From Hyphomicrobiales bacterium (lineage in GTDB: Bacteria > Pseudomonadota > Alphaproteobacteria > Rhodospirillales > JACKKN01), in the NCBI GenBank assembly GCA_024236415.1, contig JACKKN010000006.1, forward strand, positions 1 through 64,000: a stretch of DNA of 64,000 bases, in the 5' to 3' direction. Under the pieces are notes generated by a model, which was given only the letters and a program-made list of their open reading frames with translations, ran no database searches and was not told where the DNA came from. The translations under genes and the position numbers were made by a program. Below, piece by piece: positions 8,470 to 16,411 of this stretch. The number at the start of each line of letters is the position of its first letter. The first letter of the stretch is position 1.

Positions 8470-8499
8470 CTGTTTGAATTTCTGCGTTATTAGTCAGCA

Positions 8500-8543
8500 T
8501 GGGGTGCAAGGGGTCGGAGGTTCAAATCCTCTCGCTCCGACCA
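8500..8543 (+). other. Attachment-site scar: 3' end of tRNA-Pro
   Basis: The sequence from TGGGG (8500) through the T-arm (GGTTCAAATCC) to CTCCGACCA (8543) matches the anticodon-loop-to-CCA half of tRNA-Pro. No 5' half precedes it, so it is not a working tRNA gene. Its orientation and position just after the integrase suggest an attR-type end, with the element lying to the left. The sequence to the right is again mobile-element DNA, so the elements are stacked. Confidence 0.7.
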
Positions 8544-8752
8544 CAATTAAATCAAGGGCTTGGACGAATGTTATGGAATGGAATCGGCCCAATTCCACCC
8601 AAATTGCCACAACTCGTGAACCGCGAAAACCCATGGAAACTCGCCATTCTCCGCTTGGGCCCTCACGAACTTGTGGCGAGTTTGTGGCGAAATCAGCAAT
8701 GATGAAAAATCATATATAATGAATTTTTCTAGCCAAAATTCTTCGAGGAACA

Positions 8753-8772
8753 TTAACTTAACCTTAAGTTAA
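8753..8772. promoter_or_regulatory. Operator-like palindrome before 8822 gene
   Basis: TTAACTTA and TAAGTTAA are exact reverse complements separated by 4 bp, in AT-rich DNA 50 bp before the ATG at 8822. A -10-like TAATAT follows at about 8780. The stretch 8544-8752 shows no gene; it holds an imperfect hairpin near 8704-8729. Confidence 0.4.
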
Positions 8773-8821
8773 ATAGTGTAATATCTGACTAATTATATTT
8801 GATAAACGTATTTAAACGACG

Positions 8822-9568
8822 ATGATTAATATTGAAGAAATTGACAGGGTGATCCGATCACTTGAGGCACATGTCCAACGACAGCGGGACTTCGACGACT
8901 TGAACCTTGAAACGGCTGGCGTCAGTGTCGGGCGTATCCGCCGATTCCTGCCGGAAGGCGCGCATCCGGACACCATCAGAAAGCGCCGTGAGAAGGAACA
9001 AGAGCAACTCTCCGCGCTGATGGCCCGCCTGTCCGATCCCGAATACGCTGCCTTGTACAACGACACCCGGGACAGGCTGACCCGGGCGGAACGGGCAACG
9101 GAATACGCTCTGGCGGAAGCGGCCGAAACCCTGGGTCAGGCGAAGAAAGCTTGGGATGACGGACTGAACGGTGCCAGCATTCTTCCGGATGGCACTCGGG
9201 TTTTTCGCGATGCCGACGGCGACGCGTTAACAGAAGACGGCAAACGGGTCGAGGGTGACGAGCTGGGCGATATTCGGTGGCGTGATGATGCCATCAGCTA
9301 CGAGGAATACCTGGCCCGCAAGAAAGCCCTGGATCAGGCGCAGCGGGCCTATGATGCGGTTCTCCGCTATCAGGTCGACATACTCGGACGGGTTCGGGAC
9401 CGGCTCGGAAATGAAGAGCAGCCCCCGTCCAAGCAGGATTTGCGTGATTTCCAGGACGATATCGAGAAAAAGATGCCATCCGCTGTCGTGAAGCGCATGG
9501 AGCCCGATTCGCCCGCGGTCGGGCATGCATCCGCGCCATCGGCAGACATGGATGTCCCCAAGCTCTGA
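8822..9568 (+). CDS. Coiled-coil hypothetical protein
   Basis: The 248-residue hydrophilic protein is mostly charged helices (coiled-coil-like at about 1-110 and 155-195) around a middle loop containing DGTRVFRDADGDALTEDGKRV, which looks like a short calcium-type or beta-hairpin repeat. The tail is proline-rich and disordered. It starts at ATG 8822 with ACGACG before it and no good ribosome site. I recall similar proteins in alphaproteobacterial elements without known role. Confidence 0.5.
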   Translation: MINIEEIDRVIRSLEAHVQRQRDFDDLNLETAGVSVGRIRRFLPEGAHPDTIRKRREKEQEQLSALMARLSDPEYAALYNDTRDRLTRAERATEYALAEAAETLGQAKKAWDDGLNGASILPDGTRVFRDADGDALTEDGKRVEGDELGDIRWRDDAISYEEYLARKKALDQAQRAYDAVLRYQVDILGRVRDRLGNEEQPPSKQDLRDFQDDIEKKMPSAVVKRMEPDSPAVGHASAPSADMDVPKL

Positions 9569-9577
9569 GGATCCTGC

Positions 9578-9772
9578 CTATCTCCCTCGGTATTGGAAAC
9601 TCCCGCACTTCTTCCTCAGGACGGCAAGGATCACGCCGCGCGGATGATACGTGGGGTATTGCTCCATCACACTGACGATGTGCCTGTTCGCGGCCGCCTC
9701 GTCCCCATAGTACCAATCGTCGATGCAGGTCGCTTGAGCCTTGTCGTTCTGGGCGGCAACGAGGCTGGCCAT
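9578..9772 (-). CDS. Rap1a/Tai-like small secreted protein, N-terminus unclear
   Basis: From ATG 9772 the frame gives 64 residues with paired cysteines (ATCIDDWYY ... LRKKCGSF) and the pattern YHPRGVILAVL typical of small periplasmic Rap1a/Tai-like proteins. The same frame stays open upstream to a TAA near 9988, and reads a good signal peptide (RYAFLVIALFFGCP) and about 40 more plausible mature residues before Met 9772. No ATG, GTG or TTG exists in that upstream part; only ATT/ATA codons could start it. Either a rare start is used, or the start has mutated and the gene is decaying. Confidence 0.45.
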   Translation of the reverse strand: MASLVAAQNDKAQATCIDDWYYGDEAAANRHIVSVMEQYPTYHPRGVILAVLRKKCGSFQYRGR

Positions 9773-9933
9773 GCCGACGGAAGTTTCGATGTAGAAATTC
9801 CGAGAATCTGGTTTCCAAGAGAGAAAATCCGAGCTCTTGAAGGTATCAGCGTTAACGAAATCTGTCGGACAACCAAAAAATAGGGCGATTACTAGAAATG
9901 CATATCTAGCTGAATCTCTGTTAATAAATCGAG

Positions 9934-9954
9934 AACAGAATAGGCTATTCTGTT
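9934..9954. promoter_or_regulatory. Palindromic operator-like site, copy 1
   Basis: AACAGAATAG and CTATTCTGTT are exact reverse complements around one central G. The core GAATAG-G-CTATTC recurs at 10066-10090 with a C at the centre. It lies between the secreted-protein gene (-) and the recombinase gene (+). Confidence 0.5.
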
Positions 9955-10065
9955 TTATGTGTTGAATACTATGAAGAAATCGTTATTCTAATCCAAGGCT
10001 AAATGGGTGATTTTTTGCCTCCCCTGTTTATTAAAGTGGCGGAACTGCGTGGGTGTATTCGAGAT

Positions 10066-10090
10066 GAAACGGAATAGCCTATTCCGTTTC
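10066..10090. promoter_or_regulatory. Palindromic operator-like site, copy 2
   Basis: This is a perfect 25-bp palindrome: GAAACGGAATAG, one C, CTATTCCGTTTC. It ends 25 bp before the recombinase ATG (10116), a good position for a repressor. It shares the GAATAG(S)CTATTC core with 9934-9954, 132 bp to the left. Confidence 0.55.
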
Positions 10091-10115
10091 ACGCCGGCCC
10101 ATGAAAGGAACCGCC

Positions 10116-10736
10116 ATGATGCATGGTCCATCGCCATATAAGGGAATGACCCTCTTTACCCAAGCGGGAGAACGCAAGTACCTCTCCGCCGGGGAGCGGG
10201 CGCGGTTCCTGGCCGCCTTGCCGGCACTGGACCGGCCCGAAGAGCGGACCTTCTGTGAAATGCTCTATTGGACGGGATGCAGGCCCAGCGAGGCCTTGGC
10301 GTTGACCGCCCTGAACATCGACTTCGAGCATGGCGCGGTGGTGGTGTGCTCCTTGAAGAAGCGGGGCGAGGAGAGGGGCAGGCACTTCCGCTCCATCCCG
10401 GTGCCAAGCACCTTTATCGAACACCTGGATGCCGTCCACGACCTGCGCCGGAAGCAAGGCATGCCGGATGGCGGAGGAAGCATCCGCCTCTGGACGTTCA
10501 GCCGCACCACGGCCTGGAAAAGGACGCGGCAGGTCATGGACGCCGCCGGGATCACGGGTAAGCGCGCTTGCGCCAAGGGATTGCGCCACGCCTACGGCAT
10601 CCACGCGGCCATAGCCCGGGTGCCGGAGACCCGGATCAAGAAATGGCTCGGCCATGCCAGCTTGGCGACCACGGAAATCTATCTCGACATGGCCGCGCCC
10701 GAGGACCGGGTCATCGCGGAAAGGATGTGGGGATGA
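10116..10736 (+). CDS. Small tyrosine recombinase (catalytic domain only)
   Basis: At 206 residues this is about half the length of a normal integrase and lacks the arm- and core-binding domains. The catalytic set is present: R56 (GCRPSEAL), a Lys in SLKKRG (about 81-82), R157 in GLRHAYG, H180 (GHASLATTEIY) and Y189. Such short recombinases are common next to tra genes, where they may resolve multimers. I start it at ATG 10116 because AAAGGA lies at 10104-10109; an ATG at 10101 has nothing before it. The 25-bp palindrome upstream suggests repressor control. Confidence 0.75.
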   Translation: MMHGPSPYKGMTLFTQAGERKYLSAGERARFLAALPALDRPEERTFCEMLYWTGCRPSEALALTALNIDFEHGAVVVCSLKKRGEERGRHFRSIPVPSTFIEHLDAVHDLRRKQGMPDGGGSIRLWTFSRTTAWKRTRQVMDAAGITGKRACAKGLRHAYGIHAAIARVPETRIKKWLGHASLATTEIYLDMAAPEDRVIAERMWG

Positions 10737-10799
10737 TGAAGACGTTCGGCAGGCAACACCAGGAGGCAGCAAGTGATTCCATGAGACAGGAGAATTGAC

Positions 10800-11042
10800 A
10801 TCAGACCCGGCCCCGATCCCATAGACGTTCACGTCGGCAAACGGCTTTTTCAACTCCGTATGGAGAAAGGCCTGTCCCAGATCGAACTGGGAAAGGCGGC
10901 GGGCGTCACCTTCCAGCAGATCCAGAAATACGAGACCGGTCGAAACCGAATCAGCGCCTCCCGCCTGTACCGCTTCGCCAATGCCCTGGACGTCGAGGTG
11001 GCCGCTTTCTACGAAGGGATCGATACCGTCCATGTCTCCTGA
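10800..11042 (+). CDS. XRE/Cro-CI-type HTH regulator, possible ATC start
   Basis: The protein is a compact HTH_3 domain: RLFQLRMEKGLSQIELGKAAGV, then TFQQIQKYETGRNRIS (recognition helix) and a C-terminal helix. From ATG 10860 only 60 residues remain and helix 1 is cut off. The frame extends upstream to codon ATC at 10800, exactly 7 nt after AGGAG (10788-10792), giving 80 residues with the usual DPIDVHVGKRL opening of this family. No ATG/GTG/TTG is available there, so the true start is either ATC (or ATT 10794) or a mutated ATG. It could be the repressor of the palindromes upstream of the recombinase. Confidence 0.6.
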   Translation: MRPGPDPIDVHVGKRLFQLRMEKGLSQIELGKAAGVTFQQIQKYETGRNRISASRLYRFANALDVEVAAFYEGIDTVHVS

Positions 11043-11071
11043 CCCAGCTGCATGAACTGTGGCGACGATCG

Positions 11072-11839
11072 TCAGTCCCGCCAGACCCATTGACCCAAGA
11101 TGTCTTTGCAGGCAATGCGGACCCGCTCCTCAGGCGTACAAACCGTGGCCACCCGGCACGTTCTAAATGCCAGCGATACGGGTTCACCCATCCAACGGCG
11201 CGTGCAGGCGGGGCCTTCCCGCTTCTTCATGAGTTGGGCGTGGTTCCAGCCTTCCTTGGCCGCCTCCACACGGTCCTTGCGCGGCGGGTGGGTCTTGGTC
11301 GGCTCCTCGTTGAGATCGGCCGTCCACAGGAGCGCCTGATCGAGATCAGCCCCAAGGCGGCCGAGGGCGAAGCCGGCGAATCGGTCGGCTTCCAGTTCCT
11401 CGCCCCACCGGTCGCCTTTGGTTGCCGTATGCCCCGCCACGTGGTGGCCAATCTCGTGGGCCATGACGCCGAGATCCCGCCAATTCGGCCGGCCCGCCTG
11501 CCAATGAGCGTCCTCGCTGTCGTAGACGACATAGCGCCGTCCGCCCCGGATGATCGCGTAGGCGCCGACCTTCCGACTAAATTCATCCTGGAGCACTTCG
11601 AAGTTCGGCTTGATGCCGATGGTTGCGGTAATCCACTTAACGGCGAGCATGGCTTCGGGTGCGCCGGGCTTGGGGTTGGCGACGTGGGGAAGGCTCGGAT
11701 GGCCATTGGCCCCACAAATGAATCCCTCCTTGCCAGGCGGCTGTGGGGCCCATTGGTCGGCCCGAGCCGACAGGGCGCAGATCAAAGTCACGCCAATCAG
11801 AAGGGTCTTGAGCGCCGGGCGGGATGTGGTGGTCACCAT
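11072..11839 (-). CDS. Secreted HExxH zinc metallopeptidase-like protein
   Basis: The 255-residue protein starts with a signal peptide (ALKTLLIGVTLICALSARA, about 9-27). A zinc site HEIGHH lies at about 128-133, followed by EELEADRFAGFALGRLG (about 147-163), the downstream Glu region of M48-like peptidases. Four or more cysteines near the C-terminus (ACTRRW, RTCRVATVC, IACKD) suggest disulfides, fitting a periplasmic location. It begins at ATG 11839 with GAGGA before it, one base after the stop of the small membrane protein. It is the last gene of a five-gene minus-strand operon. Substrate unknown. Confidence 0.6.
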   Translation of the reverse strand: MVTTTSRPALKTLLIGVTLICALSARADQWAPQPPGKEGFICGANGHPSLPHVANPKPGAPEAMLAVKWITATIGIKPNFEVLQDEFSRKVGAYAIIRGGRRYVVYDSEDAHWQAGRPNWRDLGVMAHEIGHHVAGHTATKGDRWGEELEADRFAGFALGRLGADLDQALLWTADLNEEPTKTHPPRKDRVEAAKEGWNHAQLMKKREGPACTRRWMGEPVSLAFRTCRVATVCTPEERVRIACKDILGQWVWRD

Positions 11840-11840
11840 G

Positions 11841-12101
11841 TCAAAATCCTCCATTGCTCGGCGAGGGAGCATTGCCCTCGCAGACTTTCGTTCCGTCCGG
11901 CATGGTGATGCAGGACGGACCGGCGCGAGCGGGCGGCGGGGCTTCGACCCCCATCAGGTTGCTCCAGGGCCCATCCGGCAGGAACCAAAGCCAGTCGACG
12001 GCCTGCAGGACCTGAACCAGGATCAGCAGGGCGACCAGGGCGCCGAAGGCGACGACCCACAGCCCCCGTAGGGCTTGCAGAAATTGGGTGATGACGAACA
12101 T
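11841..12101 (-). CDS. Small single-span membrane protein
   Basis: The 86-residue protein starts MFVITQFLQALRGLW, followed by a long hydrophobic span (about 12-40) and a proline-rich tail with a CITMPDGTKVC pair, probably outside the membrane. AAGGGGAAG precedes ATG 12101; an earlier Met at 12122 is possible. It sits between a larger membrane protein and the secreted peptidase in one operon, with almost no spacing to the latter. Confidence 0.5.
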   Translation of the reverse strand: MFVITQFLQALRGLWVVAFGALVALLILVQVLQAVDWLWFLPDGPWSNLMGVEAPPPARAGPSCITMPDGTKVCEGNAPSPSNGGF

Positions 12102-12125
12102 GGCGGACTTCCCCTTTTCCAATGG

Positions 12126-13337
12126 TCAATCTTGAGGCGGCGGAAGGGCCTGGGGACGCTTCAGGCGCATCAACGCCCGCTGCGAATCCTCGATCTGGGC
12201 CAGGGTCATATCCCGCAAACGGTCACGCTCTTCTTCGGCGTCCTCGCGGACCGCGTAGACCAGCATCAGGTAAAGGATGATTACGGTCGGGATGAGATCA
12301 ATGGCGATCCCGCCGGCCCACATGGGCACCAGGGCCCCGGCATGGCGGTACACGGCCTCCATGGGGCCGATTCGCTCCACCACGGGAACACCCTGCGACG
12401 GGCCGTCGGGACCGTTCAGATTGGTCGCCAGGAGGGCGACATCCCGCGCCGTCTCCTCCATCCGACCCTGTACCTCGGCCAGGGCGCGCCGCTGGGACTC
12501 CTGAACGCGATGGCTACGTCCATCCACTGGTTTGGCGGCGATCCCGGCCGACAGGGCGCGAATCACCCTGGCGGCACTGGCGCCGGGGCTTTTGCCGCGC
12601 ATCTCCTGCAACGTGGCGCGGAGCTTGTCCCCCGTGGCGGCCATGGCCCGCATGCGATCCGCCGCCGGCGCATCCAGTGCAGCCTGGTGGCGCAGGGATT
12701 CCAACTGGCTCCGTGCCGTCTCCGACAACTTGCCCACGTCAGCCAGATAGGTTTCCACCGCATTGGCCAAGTCGTCGAGCTGCACGGAGAGGTCGATCAA
12801 CGTCTCCGAGACCGTGCCAGGCCCTGGTGTACCGGAAATGCGGCCAGATTTGCGTTCGTCCTCTGCCATCCGGGCAAAGCGACGCGAATGGGCCCGGAGG
12901 TCGGTGATCAGGGCCTCGGCGCGCCGGGCCTCGCCATAGACGGTCGACAAGCCATCTTCGTAGGCCGCGATGACGCCGGTCATGTGAATGTCCATCGCCG
13001 CCGGACCTCCCAGCCCGGTAACGTTGAGCCAGGCACTGATGGCGACGACCGCCAGGCAACCGCCAGCCGTGATGCCCATTCCCGCCAGACGGAATCGGCC
13101 GGCGGGCAGGGTTGGTACGACCCGCAGCGCAATGGTCCAGAACGTGAAAATGGCGACACCGGTGCCGACCGCATAGATGACCGCGCTGGACCGGTTCAAC
13201 CAAGTGACACCGGCCGCGTCGGCCAGGAGCTTGGCGCCAAGGAAGCTGAAGTAGGTGGTGACCACGCCCAGGACCGCGAGCAGCCGGTCGATCCGATCTC
13301 CGATTTTTCCCAGAAACTCCTTCAGCGTAGAGTCCAT
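12126..13337 (-). CDS. Multi-span membrane protein with central coiled coil
   Basis: The 403-residue protein has about three N-terminal membrane spans (about 20-110), a long charged helical middle (about 115-320, rich in Arg/Glu/Ala and coiled-coil-like) and another span near 335-360 before a charged tail. The layout resembles a membrane-anchored scaffold or sensor. No enzyme motif is visible. It is the third gene of the minus-strand operon 14691->11072. Confidence 0.5.
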   Translation of the reverse strand: MDSTLKEFLGKIGDRIDRLLAVLGVVTTYFSFLGAKLLADAAGVTWLNRSSAVIYAVGTGVAIFTFWTIALRVVPTLPAGRFRLAGMGITAGGCLAVVAISAWLNVTGLGGPAAMDIHMTGVIAAYEDGLSTVYGEARRAEALITDLRAHSRRFARMAEDERKSGRISGTPGPGTVSETLIDLSVQLDDLANAVETYLADVGKLSETARSQLESLRHQAALDAPAADRMRAMAATGDKLRATLQEMRGKSPGASAARVIRALSAGIAAKPVDGRSHRVQESQRRALAEVQGRMEETARDVALLATNLNGPDGPSQGVPVVERIGPMEAVYRHAGALVPMWAGGIAIDLIPTVIILYLMLVYAVREDAEEERDRLRDMTLAQIEDSQRALMRLKRPQALPPPQD

Positions 13338-13443
13338 GAAGGTACCCTCCGTGTTGTGAACGGACTCCGGGCACTAGGCCCGGACAACACTGTCGGGATA
13401 CTCTCCTGGCGAACTTGGGTCCTCGCCGGTTCCGCACGACGCG

Positions 13444-13974
13444 CTAAAGGCTCCGACCGCGCCCAGCTCGTTGTAGGAAGGTCATGGCGAGTGGGTCGCC
13501 GTTGTCGGGAGCGGCCGAGTTGTCGGGGCGTTGCTCCCGGGTGGGATCGGGGTCGGAAGGCGTTTGCGACGGTGAACCGTGGGACGCGTCAAATCCGTCC
13601 GTCAATGTGGTTCCCTGCGAGCGGAGCGCGTCGATCTGGTTGTCGAACAGCCCGTTGATTGCGTCACGGTGCGCTTCCCAACTGGCCCGGCGTTCGTTGT
13701 ACCGCCGCTGCGCGGAGTACGACGCGTCACCGTCCGGGCCGAGGGCGGGCGCCTCGACCGGTTTGGCCATCAGCCGGTCCCGCTCTTTGTTCCATCGCGT
13801 GTCATGGGCGTCGAGGGCGTCGTAGCGCTCGATTTCCAGGTCAATCTGGCTCGACACCGTGCTTTGGAAATCAAGCGGTTCGGCCGCCATATCGTCCGCG
13901 CTTGTCTCGTTGACCGGGGTTGCCGCGTTTTCAAACGCCGGCCCCACTGAGGCCGGGTTGTTATCCCTGGGCAT
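13444..13974 (-). CDS. Hydrophilic hypothetical protein
   Basis: The 176-residue charged protein has a helical middle (about 35-125, LEIERYDALDAHDTRWNKERDRL) and a disordered Pro/Ser/Asp-rich tail. It has no membrane span and no recognised domain. It is spaced 12 bp after the stop of the 13987 membrane protein gene, so it is probably co-transcribed. Confidence 0.45.
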   Translation of the reverse strand: MPRDNNPASVGPAFENAATPVNETSADDMAAEPLDFQSTVSSQIDLEIERYDALDAHDTRWNKERDRLMAKPVEAPALGPDGDASYSAQRRYNERRASWEAHRDAINGLFDNQIDALRSQGTTLTDGFDASHGSPSQTPSDPDPTREQRPDNSAAPDNGDPLAMTFLQRAGRGRSL

Positions 13975-13986
13975 GATGTCACCTCA

Positions 13987-14691
13987 TCAATCGCTCGAAA
14001 CGCCGGGCAGCCCGCCCGGTTGCCGGCTCCAGTCGTCGTCGGCATTCAGGGCCACGCCGTTGCCGTCCCTGGCCAGGCCATCCATGACCTCGTCGGCGGC
14101 CGTGAGCGCCGCTTGGATGTCCAAGGCCAGGGTGCGGCCATGGATGGCCATCAGGTCGGTGCGCAGGCCCAGTTCTTCGTAGCTGAGGTGAAATGACTGG
14201 CCGTAGTATCGCTTCTTGCCGATCGCCTTGCCCTTGAGTTGGGCCTTGCGTTGGGCCAGATCGTGGGCCGCCGTTTCTTCGTCGGTGCGATCGTGCGGTC
14301 GAAGGGTAAAGGTGTGTGGGCGATGCCGATCAAACCTCTTCCAGCCAAGTAAGCGGCGGACCATGACCGTTTCTGGCGTGAACACCACAAGAATCGAACG
14401 GACAAGCACAAACCGGAAAGCAAGCAGCAGGGGAAAGTACGCCGCCATGGGCAGGACAATCGCGACAATCCAGGCTCGCAACGATGGGTCTGGAGCAATG
14501 AGGGCCCCGTACAGACACAGGGCCAAGAAAATCACGGTCGAGATTTTGGCGCTCCAGTCGGCCAATCGGGCCTGGTTGGCCGTCGGCGCATGTGCACTGA
14601 CGGTGATGACCGGCTTGCCGTCGGCACGCTCTCTCTGGTGAATTCTGGGGCCGCGACCGAACAGGCGGTTGCGGTGGATCTTGCTGGGCAT
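13987..14691 (-). CDS. Two-span membrane protein, PH-like
   Basis: The 234-residue protein has two hydrophobic spans (about 50-68 and 74-97) followed by a beta-rich region beginning VFTPETVMVRRLLGWKRFDR, which resembles bacterial PH/YdbT-like domains found after paired spans. It is the first gene of the five-gene minus-strand operon; its promoter must lie in 14692-14862, shared with the divergent ankyrin gene. Confidence 0.5.
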   Translation of the reverse strand: MPSKIHRNRLFGRGPRIHQRERADGKPVITVSAHAPTANQARLADWSAKISTVIFLALCLYGALIAPDPSLRAWIVAIVLPMAAYFPLLLAFRFVLVRSILVVFTPETVMVRRLLGWKRFDRHRPHTFTLRPHDRTDEETAAHDLAQRKAQLKGKAIGKKRYYGQSFHLSYEELGLRTDLMAIHGRTLALDIQAALTAADEVMDGLARDGNGVALNADDDWSRQPGGLPGVSSD

Positions 14692-14862
14692 GGCAGGACT
14701 CCCGAAAGCGGCTAAAACGCGTCGTGAGCACCCACTTCCGATTGCAAGGCCGGTTTCGCCCAGCTAACCTCAGCGGACGCTCATTTTGCGTATCGTGAGC
14801 CGTGCCGAATTCCGACCACTCGCCGCTTCCGCAAGACCGGCCATTAGGACCAGACCCGCAGC

Positions 14863-16290
14863 ATGTGCGACCACGTTCTCGACCCGGACTCGTTCAAGGC
14901 ATCCCCCGCCATGCGGGCTTTCCTAAGGGCTGAACTGGCCTATGCCATGTTGCTGGAGGATTCTTCGGGGGCAGTATGGAATCCGTCCAGGATCGCCAAC
15001 GTGATCCAGGGTGAAAAAACCATTCCCGGAACGGCCAGCGACGATACGATCATACGGTTCCTCCATAATGATCAAAAAACCGGCCCCGCAGGCCTACTCG
15101 CATTCGCGGGCTTCCTGGTGTTTTGCGAATACGTCACCCGCGAGGACCTGGACAATGTTGGCGAACCCATGGAAGTCCGTGTCGCCCGCGCCGTGGCGGA
15201 TCTGCATGCCGATCAGGCAGGCGCCCAAGTAACGGAAACCCTAAAGTCCCTTGAAGGCGTGTACCGGGCCTACCACTTGGTCGATCGCGATCGCCTGATG
15301 GAGACCGCCCTTGTAATCGCCAGTCCAGACGAGGGATGGTCCTTGGGTGTGAAGGAGTTGCTTCGCAAGCACGTCATCACGGACCCAGAGGCGTTCCTGG
15401 AAGATTCCAATGACATGGATCCTGCCTCGTATGGGGATATGCCGATCATCCTTGAAAGCTACGGCGGCGGAATTGAAGCAAAGACCTCCACAAACGGCGT
15501 AGCGGTCGTCACGCCCGCGTTGGTTTACGCCATTCTTGGTGGCAAGTCAGACGTGATGAACGCCCTGATACCCTTCGACGAAATTCACTATGCGGAACAC
15601 GAAGCTTGCGGCATTCGAGCTCGCAACCTTGATCCTTGGCTGAAAGTGGTCGACGGACAGATGGCCACCCGTGAAATCAGAGACAATCGGCACATCGTAG
15701 AGCGGGTGGTAAATCTGGAATTTTATCCACAAGGAAAAGTTGTTGACCGAATGCCGAAGTTTGCTTCCGACGAATCCTTTGGATTAGATGGGGGCAAAAG
15801 GAGGCGCGGGTTCGGTTTCATGGCCAGCGCGACGGTCGATATGAACAGACGGCAAGAAATACTGCATGCTGCGGAAATGCATGAACAGGAAATCGAGGAG
15901 GCCCTCGCCGCATGCGCGGATGCGACGGAACGGCTCTTCGTTGCCATTCGTTACCTACGCGCCGACCATGCCCTCGAAGCCCTGAAAGACGAGGAAGTAG
16001 ATCTTGACGCCGTCCATCCGGGTACGGGATTGCCCATCATCCACACGGTCGCTGCCTTGGGTATGGTCAAGCTCGTCCGGGCGATCATCGAATCCGGAAA
16101 ATGTGACCTGACCGTCCGGGACAAGTTCGGACGCCTCGCCAGCACGTGTGCCGACAACTGCGCGGAGGACATGGACTTGCGGGACGAGCTGATAAGAGCC
16201 CAGGTCCAGCAGTTCCGGGACAAGGCACTCGATCCGCGACGCCCGGGCGTGCCCAACCACGGCAGCTACATCCTCGATCGCGAGCCGTAA
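14863..16290 (+). CDS. Hypothetical protein with C-terminal ankyrin repeats
   Basis: The 475-residue soluble protein ends in one to two ankyrin-like repeats: LPIIHTVAALGMVKLVRAIIESGKCDLTVRDKFGRLASTCA (about 385-430). The N-terminal ~100 residues are helical and HTH-like in density of hydrophobics. The middle (about 165-310) has no motif I know. Ankyrin repeats bind other proteins, so this may be a sensor or inhibitor. It is followed by a putative metallopeptidase, 121 bp downstream on the same strand, possibly in one unit. Confidence 0.5.
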   Translation: MCDHVLDPDSFKASPAMRAFLRAELAYAMLLEDSSGAVWNPSRIANVIQGEKTIPGTASDDTIIRFLHNDQKTGPAGLLAFAGFLVFCEYVTREDLDNVGEPMEVRVARAVADLHADQAGAQVTETLKSLEGVYRAYHLVDRDRLMETALVIASPDEGWSLGVKELLRKHVITDPEAFLEDSNDMDPASYGDMPIILESYGGGIEAKTSTNGVAVVTPALVYAILGGKSDVMNALIPFDEIHYAEHEACGIRARNLDPWLKVVDGQMATREIRDNRHIVERVVNLEFYPQGKVVDRMPKFASDESFGLDGGKRRRGFGFMASATVDMNRRQEILHAAEMHEQEIEEALAACADATERLFVAIRYLRADHALEALKDEEVDLDAVHPGTGLPIIHTVAALGMVKLVRAIIESGKCDLTVRDKFGRLASTCADNCAEDMDLRDELIRAQVQQFRDKALDPRRPGVPNHGSYILDREP

Positions 16291-16411
16291 GCCAACGACG
16301 GATTGACAGCGGGACTTCCCCTGCAACGCTTTCCTATCGGGCAAGGAATGCATCAGACTTACTGAAACTGATGCCACGACGCGCTTCATAACGATGATCT
16401 GACTGGCGGCC

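Noticed and set aside
8500..8543. Functional tRNA-Pro gene
   Set aside because: No 5' acceptor, D-arm or full anticodon arm precedes it; only the 3' half is present.
12075..13658. 527-codon + strand frame opposite the membrane operon
   Set aside because: Antisense shadow of the 12126 gene; Gly/Gln/His/Arg-rich composition typical of reverse reading in GC-rich DNA.
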